NCBI RefSeq assembly: GCF_001553955.1
Contig: NZ_CP014234.1
Coordinates: forward strand, 930,001-994,000
Source of the DNA: Moraxella osloensis
GTDB taxonomy: Bacteria > Pseudomonadota > Gammaproteobacteria > Pseudomonadales > Moraxellaceae
Reading direction: 5' to 3'
DNA length: 64,000 bases
Under the pieces are notes generated by a model that did not search any database, was not told the origin of the DNA, and saw nothing but the letters and a program-made list of their open reading frames with translations. Positions 28,940-38,509 of the stretch are shown piece after piece. The position numbers and the translations under genes were made by a program. Numbering within the stretch: position 1 is the stretch's first letter; the number at the start of each line of letters is the position of its first letter.

Positions 28940-29581
28940 GTGTCGTATCAATTTATCACGCAAGCAACCTTACCAACAGCGCATGGGCTATTTGATATTC
29001 ATGTGTTTGAAGATACGGACGACACGTCACGCGATGCGCTGGGCAATCGCAAACATGAACACGTCATGCTGACGGTTGGCTTGCCCACGGCCGATAAATC
29101 CAAAATCCCATTGGTACGCATTCATAGCGAATGTTTGACAGGGGATGCCTTTAGTTCGCTTAAATGCGACTGCGGCCCCCAGCTCAACGCCACCATGCAG
29201 ATGATTCAAGCTTATGCTAAAAATGGCGGCTGCGGGGCGATTTTATATTTGCGCCAAGAAGGACGCGGGATTGGACTGACCAACAAAATCCGTGCCTATG
29301 CATTGCAAGACCAAGGACATGATACGCTTGATGCCAATTTGCTGCTCGATTTACCTGCCGATGCTCGTACCTATGAGATGTGCAAGCCGATGCTTGAGCA
29401 TGTCGGTGTGGATAAGGTAAAGCTGATAACCAACAACCCCAACAAAATTGACTATCTCAATGATATTGGTATTGAGGTGGTAGCGCGCGTGCCGCTGTTG
29501 GTGGGTGTCAACCCCCACAATGAAGCCTATCTCAACACCAAAAAAGAGCGTATGGGGCATATGATTGAGAATGGATTATAA
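28940..29581 (+). CDS. ribA: GTP cyclohydrolase II
   Basis: First step of riboflavin synthesis from GTP. The zinc cysteines are in [20 protein letters not shown] and the catalytic region is [15 protein letters not shown]. Length 213 (E. coli 196), a stand-alone RibA without a RibB domain. The start is GTG (28940), preceded by GGAG at 28930; no ATG lies near the family N-terminus, so GTG is the credible start. The last residues extend slightly past the E. coli end. Confidence 0.95.
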   Translation: MSYQFITQATLPTAHGLFDIHVFEDTDDTSRDALGNRKHEHVMLTVGLPTADKSKIPLVRIHSECLTGDAFSSLKCDCGPQLNATMQMIQAYAKNGGCGAILYLRQEGRGIGLTNKIRAYALQDQGHDTLDANLLLDLPADARTYEMCKPMLEHVGVDKVKLITNNPNKIDYLNDIGIEVVARVPLLVGVNPHNEAYLNTKKERMGHMIENGL

Positions 29582-29622
29582 AATTCACGCTCATGAAATG
29601 ACACAAAACCTATTGTTTATTG

Positions 29623-30444
29623 TTACCATAAATTAATCTCAAGCGCGCCCAGCATCATTTTTGCCCCCACAATCAGCAGCAGACCACCAAACATGCGCTT
29701 TAAGATATTGGCAGGCAATTGGTGCGCCAATTTTGCCCCCACCTTGGCAAATAGATAACTCATCACTGAAATACATAAAAACGCAGTGATATGCACAAAG
29801 CCAATCGCCTCAGCGGGCAAGCCCTGTACATCTTTGCCAAAAAACATAAACCCAAGCGCCCCTGCAATGGCTATCGGTAAGCCGCAGGCTGCTGACGTAC
29901 CCACCGCTTGTTGCATGGTCAAACCAAAACGGCTCAAAAACGGCACGGTAAAACTGCCACCGCCAATACCAAAAATCGCCGATGCTGCGCCAATCAAGCC
30001 CCCGGCCCCTGTTTGCACAGGCGCAGATGGCAAGTGAGTGGTCGCGACAACTTCTGATTTTTTAGCCAAAAGCATTTTTAGCCCCATAAACAGCGCCATG
30101 CCTGCAATCAAAAACGCCAAGACCTTGCCATGCAATAAATCTGCGATATAAGCACCAACAAAACTACCAACCACCAAGCCAATCGACATATTACGCCATA
30201 CATCCCAGCGCACGCCACCGCGCTTATTGTGCGATTGCATGGAGCTTATCGATGTCACCACAATCGTGGCAAGCGATGTCCCTACCGCCAAATGGGTAAT
30301 AACATCGCTTGGATAGCCATAAGCTTTAAAAATCGCCATCAGCACGGGTACGATAATCAATCCGCCACCGACACCAAATAGCCCGGCACAAATGCCAGCA
30401 AATGCCCCGGCCAGCAAAAACCACAGATACATCATTTTTTGCAT
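29623..30444 (-). CDS. TauE/SafE family sulfite/anion exporter-like membrane protein
   Basis: Integral membrane protein, 273 residues with about eight transmembrane segments in two repeats. The repeated family signature is GICAGLFGVGGGLIIVPVL near residue 16 and LIGAASAIFGIGGGSFTVPFL near residue 150. The family exports sulfite, sulfonates or other organic anions; the substrate is not determinable here. Convergent with ribA, 41 bp away. Confidence 0.9.
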   Translation of the reverse strand: MQKMMYLWFLLAGAFAGICAGLFGVGGGLIIVPVLMAIFKAYGYPSDVITHLAVGTSLATIVVTSISSMQSHNKRGGVRWDVWRNMSIGLVVGSFVGAYIADLLHGKVLAFLIAGMALFMGLKMLLAKKSEVVATTHLPSAPVQTGAGGLIGAASAIFGIGGGSFTVPFLSRFGLTMQQAVGTSAACGLPIAIAGALGFMFFGKDVQGLPAEAIGFVHITAFLCISVMSYLFAKVGAKLAHQLPANILKRMFGGLLLIVGAKMMLGALEINLW

Positions 30445-30644
30445 TTCCTTTGATTAAAAATAGCGTTAGTATAGCAAAATTTATTTTGTCGGCATTTATT
30501 ATTATCTTTGTGCCTTAAATTGGTATAAGTATTAACGAAAACTTGTGGCAAATAAATTTTTGGTTAAACTGCTTGTTGCATTGTCGTTGGGATATCATTA
30601 AAGATAAACAGGAAGTTCATATTAAAGAATAAAAGGTCAAGGTT

Positions 30645-32027
30645 ATGAGTAATCATAAAAAATATCAGATTTTTGTTAGTTCAACATTTACTGATTTGAT
30701 TGCTGAAAGGCAATCTGCGGTTGAAGCCATTTTAAAGGCAGGTCACATTCCTGCTGGTATGGAATTATTCACATCATCAAATAAGAGCCAATGGGAAGTA
30801 ATTAAAAGATGGATTAACGAATCAGATATTTATATGCTTATTTTGGGTGGAAGGTATGGTTCTATGGAGCCAGAATCAGGTAAAAGCTACACACAATTAG
30901 AATATGAATATGCACAAGAAATTGGCAAACCATTATTCGCAGTCGTTATGAATAACGAAGCGAAAAAAGAATTGAAAGCAACTCAAATCGAAACAGAAAA
31001 TCCTGAAAAACTAGAAGAATTTAGAAAAACAGTCTTAGATTTCATGTCTGCTTTCTTTACTGATACTAAAGACATCAAACTAGCAATTCACGAGAGCTTG
31101 AATGATATCATTAGAGATAATCAATTAGTAGGTTGGGTGCGTGGAAATAGTCAAAATGAAAATATTGCTGAAGAATTGGCTTTACTTAGTGAAGAAAACA
31201 GGAAGTTAAGAGAAGAAAACACTAAACTAAAAGATGATGAGACTAAAAGATTACCTAAAATTTCTATTTTTATCAATGATAATGAACAATTAGAATTTTC
31301 ATTTGACACTTCAAATTTTAATTATTATGAGAAACAAAAACCAATTCAAAATGTACCTAGCCATCTTCTGAATTTCGTAAATCAAAAGGAAATTGATGAT
31401 TACAATCATAGCTTAGAAAAGCTTGATAGTGACTTAATTACTAACGTCAATTTCTTTCTAAAGAAATTATTTTTGATTAAAAACTCCCGCCAAAAACTAA
31501 GTTTAAGTATAAGAAATATTGGAAATATAAAAGCAACCAGCATAATAGTAAAAGTTAAGTTTCCCAATACTGTAGAGATATTTGAAGACGATAATGAACT
31601 GGAAGAAGAAGAAAATTTTATTAGTAAAATATTAGAAAAATCAGTTCCTTATTTGAATCGTAATTTGTTAGATGAAGCTAAAGAAAAATATGAAAAGCAT
31701 TTCAGAGAGGCACAAATGCCTTTGGCGAAGCAAATGCGGAATTTAACTAATCAACAAGAATTTTTCCTATCTAATGGTTATGAAATTCCAAGTTCGATAC
31801 TTCCCAATTTTAAAAGTAGCAATATCGAAAAGGTTAAAGATAATGAATTACATATTTTTATAAACGAATTAATTCATGAGGATAGTACAGAATTTAAGGA
31901 TTTAATTTTAGTTCCATTACATGAAGGTGAAGGGAATATTGAAATTTATATACATTGTGCTGAATATGCCAAAAGCGTTAGTTTAACCATGCCCATAATC
32001 ATTAGTAAATTAAATATTAGCAACTAA
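30645..32027 (+). CDS. DUF4062 domain protein with coiled coil and unknown C-terminal domain
   Basis: N-terminal DUF4062 (residues 1-175): KKYQIFVSSTFTDL, AERQSAVEAILKAGHIPAGME, SDIYMLILGGRYGSM, SYTQLEYEYA and the closing GWVRGN. This fold is TIR/nucleoside-deoxyribosyltransferase-like and in other bacteria often forms the sensor or effector end of STAND-type defence proteins. Residues ~175-203 form a short coiled coil (SEENRKLREENTKLKDDE). The remaining ~250 residues, beta-rich with KLSLSIRNIGNIKATSIIV, were not recognised; no Walker motif or nuclease motif is seen. The gene is visibly AT-rich compared with both flanks, suggesting horizontal acquisition. AAGG lies 5-6 nt before the ATG. The stop is one base from the birA start. 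Function unknown; defence is inference only. Confidence 0.8.
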   Translation: MSNHKKYQIFVSSTFTDLIAERQSAVEAILKAGHIPAGMELFTSSNKSQWEVIKRWINESDIYMLILGGRYGSMEPESGKSYTQLEYEYAQEIGKPLFAVVMNNEAKKELKATQIETENPEKLEEFRKTVLDFMSAFFTDTKDIKLAIHESLNDIIRDNQLVGWVRGNSQNENIAEELALLSEENRKLREENTKLKDDETKRLPKISIFINDNEQLEFSFDTSNFNYYEKQKPIQNVPSHLLNFVNQKEIDDYNHSLEKLDSDLITNVNFFLKKLFLIKNSRQKLSLSIRNIGNIKATSIIVKVKFPNTVEIFEDDNELEEEENFISKILEKSVPYLNRNLLDEAKEKYEKHFREAQMPLAKQMRNLTNQQEFFLSNGYEIPSSILPNFKSSNIEKVKDNELHIFINELIHEDSTEFKDLILVPLHEGEGNIEIYIHCAEYAKSVSLTMPIIISKLNISN

Positions 32028-32028
32028 A

Positions 32029-33030
32029 ATGAAAAATTTAAAAAAGTTTGATGGACAATCAAGATTAATAACCACAATAATTCACTACGACCATACTAAA
32101 AAAAGTCAAAAAGATTTTAATCATACCCATTTAGCCAGCACCCACTCAACCAACAGCCAGCTGATTGAGTGGATAGTGCTCAGTTATCAAGCACAGTCGC
32201 CCACCGACCATAACCGACCGCATTTTAGCCGCCCCCATTTACTCACTGCTGATACCCAATCAGGCGGACGTGGTCAACATGGCAGAACATGGCAATCACC
32301 GCTAGGCAATGTTTATTTATCGCTGTATGTGCCGACACAAGCCTATGCTTGGCAGCAAAATCTTTGCTTATCTTATCGATTAGATGGTCGCTTGTCATTG
32401 TGCGTGGGTTATCAGCTCAGTCAAATCCCTATCATAGAACACATCAACCAAACAAGACTGGCAAAGCATTTGCCAACCATTGGTGTCAAATGGGTGAACG
32501 ATGTGGGTTTTTATCAACCACAAGCCAACCTACCTGACCAATTTCAAAAACTCTCGGGTATTTTGATAGAGCCAGTCAATGTCGCAGGTCACATGCTAGG
32601 CATCGTTATCGGTGTGGGGGTCAATATTGCCCATGCCCCTGTGCTGACCGAGCAAACCCAAGAAGGCTTAAACTACCAAGCGGTAAGCCTGCAAGATTTG
32701 ACAGCGCAGCGCTTACAACCCCGTGAGTTTTATCAGCCCGTTCGCGATGCCATAACTAATGCGATTGGGCAATTTAATCAGCTGCAAGCGGCTGAAGCGA
32801 GCCAACAATTTATCCATGATTTTGCCCAAAAAGACCTATTAAAAAACAAGTATTTGCAAATTCATAACGCCTTATCTGAGCAATCAATCACAGGCATTGC
32901 AGCAGGTATCGATGCGCAAGGCTGTCTACTCATTGAGCAAGCAGATGGCAGCATACAAACGATTTGGACAGGCACCATTCAAGTTTTGGATTCAGCCGTT
33001 TCATCGTTGCAGGCAAATAAACACAAATAA
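32029..33030 (+). CDS. birA: biotin--[acetyl-CoA-carboxylase] ligase, catalytic type
   Basis: Attaches biotin to the carboxylase carrier protein. Motifs: STHSTNSQLIEW, the biotin/ATP loop SGGRGQHGRTWQSP, VKWVNDVGF, and LSGILIEPVN with GIVIGVGVNIAH. There is no N-terminal helix-turn-helix, so it should not be a biotin repressor. The first ~34 residues (MKNLKKFDGQSRLITTII...) are unrelated to the family, Lys/Ile/Asn-rich and encoded by AT-rich DNA like the preceding DUF4062 gene, with which it forms a TAAAATG junction. The native start may have been lost and replaced by this leader. No other start codon lies close to the conserved region. Confidence 0.92.
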   Translation: MKNLKKFDGQSRLITTIIHYDHTKKSQKDFNHTHLASTHSTNSQLIEWIVLSYQAQSPTDHNRPHFSRPHLLTADTQSGGRGQHGRTWQSPLGNVYLSLYVPTQAYAWQQNLCLSYRLDGRLSLCVGYQLSQIPIIEHINQTRLAKHLPTIGVKWVNDVGFYQPQANLPDQFQKLSGILIEPVNVAGHMLGIVIGVGVNIAHAPVLTEQTQEGLNYQAVSLQDLTAQRLQPREFYQPVRDAITNAIGQFNQLQAAEASQQFIHDFAQKDLLKNKYLQIHNALSEQSITGIAAGIDAQGCLLIEQADGSIQTIWTGTIQVLDSAVSSLQANKHK

Positions 33031-33056
33031 AGCATCCCATTCAAAGGCTATTATTT

Positions 33057-33803
33057 ATGACAAAACTTTGGCTAGACTTGGGTAATACCCGCTTAAAATA
33101 TTGGCTCACGGACGATAGCGGTCAAGTGCTCGATCATGCGGCTGAGCAGCATTTGCAAGCGCCTGCCGAATTGCTCAAAGGGTTGACCTTTCGGCTTGAA
33201 CGACTCAATCCTGATTTTATCGGGGTGTCATCCGTGCTCGGACAAGCCGTCAATAATCACGTTGCAGAAAGCCTAGAGCGATTGCAAAAACCGTTTGAAT
33301 TTGCCCAAGTCCATGCCAAGCACGCGCTGATGTCGAGCGACTATAACCCCGCCCAACTTGGCGTTGACCGCTGGCTACAAATGCTCGGCATCATCGAGCC
33401 TAGCAAAAAACAATGCGTTATTGGCTGCGGCACTGCCGTGACCATTGATTTGGTCGATCAGGGTCATCACTTGGGGGGCTATATTTTCCCCAGTATCTAT
33501 TTGCAGCGCGAGTCACTATTTTCGGGAACGCGCCAGATTAGTATTATTGATGGCACTTTTGATAGTATAGATTCAGGCACCAATACCCAAGACGCGGTGC
33601 ATCATGGTATTATGTTATCCATTGTCGGGGCCATCAATGAAACCATTCATCGCTACCCTCAATTTGAAATCACCATGACAGGCGGTGATGCCCATACTTT
33701 TGAGCCGCACCTATCAGCCAGCGTGGAAATTCGGCAAGACTTGGTATTGGCGGGACTACAGCGTTTTTTTGCCCCTAAAAATAACACTAAAAATCAAAAC
33801 TAA
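33057..33803 (+). CDS. coaX: type III pantothenate kinase
   Basis: First step of coenzyme A synthesis. N-terminal phosphate loop LWLDLGNTRLKYW, then QLGVDRWLQMLG and the catalytic/ATP region VIGCGTAVTIDLVD, GGYIFPSI and TGGDAHTF. 248 residues, usual size. AAAGG lies 10 nt before the ATG; it follows birA by 26 bp, the common birA-coaX pairing. Confidence 0.94.
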   Translation: MTKLWLDLGNTRLKYWLTDDSGQVLDHAAEQHLQAPAELLKGLTFRLERLNPDFIGVSSVLGQAVNNHVAESLERLQKPFEFAQVHAKHALMSSDYNPAQLGVDRWLQMLGIIEPSKKQCVIGCGTAVTIDLVDQGHHLGGYIFPSIYLQRESLFSGTRQISIIDGTFDSIDSGTNTQDAVHHGIMLSIVGAINETIHRYPQFEITMTGGDAHTFEPHLSASVEIRQDLVLAGLQRFFAPKNNTKNQN

Positions 33804-33847
33804 AAACCAGAAATAAAATTAACCGTTAAGAAAAAAGGAAATTACTG

Positions 33848-34321
33848 ATGAAAAAAATCATTCAAACCACAAGTATCGCCTTACTCACTACGAGCCTATT
33901 AACCGCCTGTATGACTGCGCCCACCTTGCCCGCCAAACCAACGCCTTCAACAGTCAACCAGCCAGCCAATGCCACTCGCACGGTCACGCTTGCACTGGGT
34001 CAAAACATCTTTGTTAAAGAACACCAGCTAAATCTGACTTTTGATAAAGTGCTCAATGATAGCCGCTGTGCCACAGGCGTACAGTGTATTTGGGCAGGTA
34101 ATGCCACAGTAGCGGTCACGGCTATGACTACCACCGCTCGCCCACAAACCCTCAACCTATCGATTGGGGATTTGCGCGGTGACTTGCGCCAAACACAGCG
34201 TTTTGCCAATATGGATATTACTCTGACTGCGCTATCATCCAAGCCTGTGTCCAGTCAATCTGCTGCCACGTCAATGAGCAATGTGCCTACTATCACCTTG
34301 ACGATTCAGCAAATTCCTTGA
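33848..34321 (+). CDS. hypothetical lipoprotein
   Basis: Signal MKKIIQTTSIALLTTSLLTAC with lipobox LTAC (Cys21), then a Pro/Thr-rich linker and a single beta-type domain. It contains a Cys pair in LNDSRCATGVQCIWAGNATV, probably a disulfide; this motif recurs in uncharacterised bacterial lipoproteins. AAGGAA lies about 10 nt before the ATG. It is 44 bp after coaX and ends at a terminator, so it may be the last gene of that transcript. Function unknown. Confidence 0.75.
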   Translation: MKKIIQTTSIALLTTSLLTACMTAPTLPAKPTPSTVNQPANATRTVTLALGQNIFVKEHQLNLTFDKVLNDSRCATGVQCIWAGNATVAVTAMTTTARPQTLNLSIGDLRGDLRQTQRFANMDITLTALSSKPVSSQSAATSMSNVPTITLTIQQIP

Positions 34322-34351
34322 TTGTTATATCCCTAAAAAAGTAATAAAAAA

Positions 34352-34376
34352 AAGGGGTTAATTACCCCTTCTTTTA
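34352..34376. terminator. bidirectional terminator, lipoprotein gene / terC-like gene
   Basis: AAGGGGT / ACCCCTT, 7-bp stem with a 5-nt loop, A-run before and CTTTTAT after, between convergent genes. Confidence 0.7.
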
Positions 34377-34391
34377 TACCCAATCAGTGAT

Positions 34392-35960
34392 TTAAACCGT
34401 TGCCACCATCGGGGCTTCACGTTCAACTTTTAATTTCAAAATGCGCGATGTTGAAGTTTCTAGAATGGTAAACTTATAGGCACCGATATCAATGGTTTGA
34501 TTGACTTCTGGGGCATCGGTCAGCTGCGAAATCAAATACCCGCCAATGGTGAACTGATCGGCATCGAGTAGAAAATCTGGATCGTCAAGCTCCAAACGTA
34601 GTTGGTGCAAGCTTGCGGTACCTTCCACTATCCAATAATCGTCATACGGGATAATTTCTAAAGTTTCATCTTCATCAGGGAACTCACCTGCAATCGCCTC
34701 TAGCACATCAAGCGGTGTCACTAGCCCTGCGACTTGACCATATTCATCAATCACCATCGCCAAATTACCTTTGGCTTTTTTAAGCATATTGAGCAGTTTT
34801 AGATTGTCAATGCTCTCTGACACAAACACAGGCTGCTGCTTGTTAAGTAAGGGTTTAATGGCGGTTTCAATATCTGCGACATTGTTATCAAGCAAATCCA
34901 AAAAGTCTTTGGCGCGTACTACCCCAAGCACTTTATCAATGGTATCTCGGCACACAGGGAACAAGCTATGCGGCGTATCAAGCAATTGCGCGCGCATTTC
35001 TTCGCGGCTACCGTTGATATTGACCCAAGAGATATCATTGCGCGGCGTCATGATGGTATGTACATCGCGCTCATTGAGCGCTAGTACGCCACTAATCATA
35101 TAACGCTCTTCTTGCGCAAATGGCATACTATCAAAATCAAAATGTTCTGAATTATTCTCTGGGGTAACCGCTTCTTCGGTTTTACCACCCATTAAGCGTA
35201 AAATCGCATCCGCGGTACGGTCACGAATCGGAATTTGATTTTCATATTTGGTTTTATTGCGTTTGGCTACTTGGTTAAACGCTTCAATCAAAATTGAGAA
35301 CGCAATCGCCGCGTACAAGTAACCTTTTGGCATATGAAAGCCTAGTCCTTCAACAATCAAACTAAAGCCAATCATCAGTAGAAAACTTAAACACAAAATC
35401 ACCACGGTTGGATGACGACCGACAAACTCGGTGAGCGCTTTAGAGGCAGCCACCATCAATGCCATGGCAATGATCACTGCCGCCATCATGATTTCAAGGT
35501 GTTTTGCCATACCTACAGCGGTAATCACCGCGTCAAACGAGAACACCGCATCTAAAATCACAATCTGTGCGACAACCGCAATAAACCCTGCTTGCACTTT
35601 ACTTTGGTTGGTATGCTCAGGTTTTCCTTCTAGCCGCTCATGCAACTCCGTAGTTGCTTTAAACAGCAGGAACACCCCGCCTACCAATAAAATAATGTCG
35701 CGAACCGATAAATCAAAACTTCCTAATGTGAGAACAGGATCGGTTAAGGTAATGAGCCATGACATAATCGACAATAAGAACAGCCGCATGACCAATGCCA
35801 AGCCAAGACCTAAATTTCGGGCTTTAGCGCGCTGATGCGGCGGGAGTTTATTGGCTAAGATGGCAATAAAGACAAGATTATCAATACCTAAAACAATCTC
35901 AAGAATGACAAGCGTCGCAAGGCTTAGCCACGCTGACGGGTCAGATAGTAGTTCTAACAT
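34392..35960 (-). CDS. TerC family membrane protein with CBS and CorC/HlyC domains
   Basis: 522 residues. The N-terminal ~230 residues are a TerC-type membrane domain with about seven segments and the signature [22 protein letters not shown] plus [18 protein letters not shown], acidic residues thought to bind metal. Then a pair of CBS domains ([54 protein letters not shown]) and a CorC/HlyC-type C-terminal domain ([11 protein letters not shown]). Same architecture as E. coli YoaE/YegH. Likely a metal-ion related transporter; the substrate is unknown. Confidence 0.9.
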   Translation of the reverse strand: MLELLSDPSAWLSLATLVILEIVLGIDNLVFIAILANKLPPHQRAKARNLGLGLALVMRLFLLSIMSWLITLTDPVLTLGSFDLSVRDIILLVGGVFLLFKATTELHERLEGKPEHTNQSKVQAGFIAVVAQIVILDAVFSFDAVITAVGMAKHLEIMMAAVIIAMALMVAASKALTEFVGRHPTVVILCLSFLLMIGFSLIVEGLGFHMPKGYLYAAIAFSILIEAFNQVAKRNKTKYENQIPIRDRTADAILRLMGGKTEEAVTPENNSEHFDFDSMPFAQEERYMISGVLALNERDVHTIMTPRNDISWVNINGSREEMRAQLLDTPHSLFPVCRDTIDKVLGVVRAKDFLDLLDNNVADIETAIKPLLNKQQPVFVSESIDNLKLLNMLKKAKGNLAMVIDEYGQVAGLVTPLDVLEAIAGEFPDEDETLEIIPYDDYWIVEGTASLHQLRLELDDPDFLLDADQFTIGGYLISQLTDAPEVNQTIDIGAYKFTILETSTSRILKLKVEREAPMVATV

Positions 35961-36262
35961 AGTGGGTCAGTTATTCTCTTGTTATGAGGGGCAAAAAATA
36001 AAAACAGCAAAAACGAAAAATCAGCCGTTACCTTAGCAAATCATAGCAAAAAATCAATGACAATTTGTGTCTGCTTTTTTAGATGGCATGCCAATTGTGC
36101 CAATACAACACTTGGTCTTTAACCTTACCTACATACTGCATCCACTGACATTGCAGAAAAATATACTGATCGGTCATTTCATTTGATTCACAAATTCTTG
36201 ATTTAGGTTAAATTAATCCATAGGACAGCGAAACTTCATTATGACTTTACAAGGATCAGTAT
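35961..36262. other. divergent spacer, terC-like gene / lipase
   Basis: About 300 bp with the promoters of both genes. No clear -35/-10 pair, RNA or repeat found; a poly-A rich stretch lies at 35990-36020. Confidence 0.4.
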
Positions 36263-37312
36263 ATGTCAAATCATCGCTTTATGCGCCGTGCCGCCAAAGG
36301 ATTGCTTTTTTCTTCCATCGCATTTTCTGCGTCTTCTTATGCCTCAAGCTATTACAACTGTGCCAATGCCACTGGCTGTGTCGCAGTCACTTCCCTCAAT
36401 GCCACCTCAAATTTTGCAAAAACCAAATACCCTATCGTACTTGCTCATGGGCTTGGTGGCTGGAGCAAAATGTTTGGTTTGGTCGATTATTTTAATGGCA
36501 TCCCTCAAGATCTCACCAAAAATGGCGCAAGCGTATATGTGACCAAGACATCAAGTGTCAATGACACCGAAGTGCGCGGTGAGCAGCTACTCCAACAAGT
36601 CAAAACCATCATTGCAATCACCGGCAGCCCAAAGGTTAACTTAATCGGTCATAGCCACGGTGGGATTGATATTCGCTATGTCGCGGGGGTTGCGCCATCG
36701 CTAGTCTCGTCTGTGACGGCGATTTCTAGCCCTGAGCAAGGCTCAAAAATGGCGGATTGGACAGTCAAAATGGTGACTGAAGGCAGCGCGGCTGATGGCT
36801 TACCCGCTGGCGAATTTAACACCGCCTCTTTAATGGCAATCAAGTTTTTTGAATTGGTGGGCGGTGTGATGGACATCGGATCTGGCGTGCCACTCAATCA
36901 ACTGCAGCAGCAAGATGGCTGGGCAGCCGTCAATTCACTCACCACCAATTATGCGGCCAAATTTAACCAAAAATTCCCTGCAGCCATGCCGACCAGTTAT
37001 TGTGGATACCCAAAAAACACGGTGGTCAATAATGTACGTTATTACTCATTTAGTGGCGCCCAAACTATGACCATGCTTGTCGATCCGTCTGATACGGTGT
37101 TGGGGTTGACGGGTTTATCATTCAATGGCGAAGCCAATGATGGTCTTGTCTCACCCTGCTCAAGTCGTCTCGGTGAAGTGATTCGTGATAACTATAAAAT
37201 GAATCATATGGATTCAGTCAATCAGGTATTTGGCATTGTCAGTTTGCTAGACACCAATCCATTGACTGTCTATCGCAACCAAGTCAATCGCTTAAAAGGT
37301 CAATCGTTGTAA
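36263..37312 (+). CDS. secreted triacylglycerol lipase (class I, foldase-dependent)
   Basis: Extracellular alpha/beta-hydrolase. Signal peptide in the first ~28 residues (RAAKGLLFSSIAFSASSYASS). The oxyanion-hole segment is YPIVLAHGLGGW; nucleophile Ser131 is in IGHSHGG; the acid Asp is in EANDGLVSPCSS and the catalytic His in KMNHMDSVN. The conserved calcium-loop region surrounds these last two. Cys pairs (NCANATGC; SYCGY/SPCSS) could form disulfides. It belongs with the Pseudomonas/Acinetobacter/Moraxella lipases that need a steric foldase, and that foldase gene follows after 4 bp. AAGGAT precedes the ATG by 7 nt. Confidence 0.93.
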   Translation: MSNHRFMRRAAKGLLFSSIAFSASSYASSYYNCANATGCVAVTSLNATSNFAKTKYPIVLAHGLGGWSKMFGLVDYFNGIPQDLTKNGASVYVTKTSSVNDTEVRGEQLLQQVKTIIAITGSPKVNLIGHSHGGIDIRYVAGVAPSLVSSVTAISSPEQGSKMADWTVKMVTEGSAADGLPAGEFNTASLMAIKFFELVGGVMDIGSGVPLNQLQQQDGWAAVNSLTTNYAAKFNQKFPAAMPTSYCGYPKNTVVNNVRYYSFSGAQTMTMLVDPSDTVLGLTGLSFNGEANDGLVSPCSSRLGEVIRDNYKMNHMDSVNQVFGIVSLLDTNPLTVYRNQVNRLKGQSL

Positions 37313-37316
37313 GCTT

Positions 37317-38435
37317 ATGCCTATGGTTCCTTCAAACAACCCTAACACAAACCAACGACCGATAAACTGGCTAATAATCGTATTAGCCAGTGGCATCATC
37401 GCATTATTGATAGCCTGCATCCTGTGGTTAAAACCTAAGGACGCTGTCAAAACAGCCAATCCTTTGCCGCAGGATGCTGCCAGTACCAGTCCATCTAGTG
37501 GATTGCCGTCCCATCAAACCGCAACGCTCGCCAATGCGTCCTCCATCACCGCGAACGCTAACCCCCTGCCCATATCACTGGCCACATCGCTGCCCAAATC
37601 ACTACAAGGCACCCAAGTCGATGGCGAAATTATTATCGATGAAAACAAGCAATTGGTGGTGACCGCGGGTTTGCGCCGACTGTTTGATTATTTTTTGTCC
37701 GCACAAGGGGAAGAGCCCTTAACCCAGATTGAACAACGGGTGATTGCCTATATTCGTGAACATACGCCTGAGCCTGCCGCAAGCCAAGCGGTTAACATTT
37801 TTCAAAATTATCTCACCTATTTGACTGCTGTCAGCCAGCTAGATAAGCCTAAAGCACAGCAAAACCCCAATGTCAGCGCATTAGATTTATCTGCGATTAA
37901 GAACCAATTACGCGCAGTACAACAGCTGCAAGCCCGCTATTTTGACGCCAAAACCCGTGAAGCCTTTTTTGGGGATGAACAAGCCCTCAATGACTACAAC
38001 ATGACGGTCGTCGAAGCCAACCAAAACGCGCAACTGAGCAATGACCAGCGCCAAGCTATCATTGATAAGGCGCAAACCGCCTATATCGCCAGTGTTAAAG
38101 ACCCAAATCTACAGACAAAGCTAACCGAGCAGCGCAATATTGACAAGTTATTAGCGCAAACGCAGCAAATGCAGCAGCAAGGGGCAACGCAAAGCCAAAT
38201 CAATGCCATGCGTAGTCAATACGTCTCGCCTGAAGCGGTCAAACGGCTTGAGCAGCTTGACCAATCTGAAGCACAATTTGCGCAGCGTGTGGCAACTTAT
38301 CAGACACAGTCTAACCAAATACTGAGCAAATTGGGTAATGTGCCGCAAGCACAACAACAAATTGTGGCGTTACAGCAGACGATGTTTACGCCTGAAGAAC
38401 GGCTACGCCTAGATGTATTGACAAAGCAGCGTTAA
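37317..38435 (+). CDS. lipase-specific foldase (lipase chaperone)
   Basis: Membrane-anchored steric chaperone of the upstream lipase. N-terminal anchor WLIIVLASGIIALLIACILWL (residues ~18-38), then a Pro/Ser/Ala/Thr-rich linker, then the helical body. The foldase signature RRLFDYFLSAQGEE is present at about residue 118. The rest is Gln-rich alpha-helical, as in LifO. 372 residues. The ATG is 4 bp past the lipase stop, so the two are surely co-transcribed. Confidence 0.92.
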   Translation: MPMVPSNNPNTNQRPINWLIIVLASGIIALLIACILWLKPKDAVKTANPLPQDAASTSPSSGLPSHQTATLANASSITANANPLPISLATSLPKSLQGTQVDGEIIIDENKQLVVTAGLRRLFDYFLSAQGEEPLTQIEQRVIAYIREHTPEPAASQAVNIFQNYLTYLTAVSQLDKPKAQQNPNVSALDLSAIKNQLRAVQQLQARYFDAKTREAFFGDEQALNDYNMTVVEANQNAQLSNDQRQAIIDKAQTAYIASVKDPNLQTKLTEQRNIDKLLAQTQQMQQQGATQSQINAMRSQYVSPEAVKRLEQLDQSEAQFAQRVATYQTQSNQILSKLGNVPQAQQQIVALQQTMFTPEERLRLDVLTKQR

Positions 38436-38462
38436 CTTCCCAGTTAAAATGAGTTAAACGCC

Positions 38463-38498
38463 CTGTTAAATTGCCATAAGCTGTTGAATTGCCACAGG
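38463..38498. repeat. imperfect 18-bp tandem duplication
   Basis: CTGTTAAATTGCCATAAG followed by CTGTTGAATTGCCACAGG, sharing TGTT(A/G)AATTGCCA, in the short gap between the foldase gene and hisD. Confidence 0.65.
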
Positions 38499-38509
38499 CG
38501 CGTTTGAGC

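Noticed and set aside
30645-32027. STAND/NACHT ATPase or nuclease activity in the DUF4062 protein
   Set aside because: No Walker A/B motif and no recognisable nuclease motif is visible in the 460 residues.
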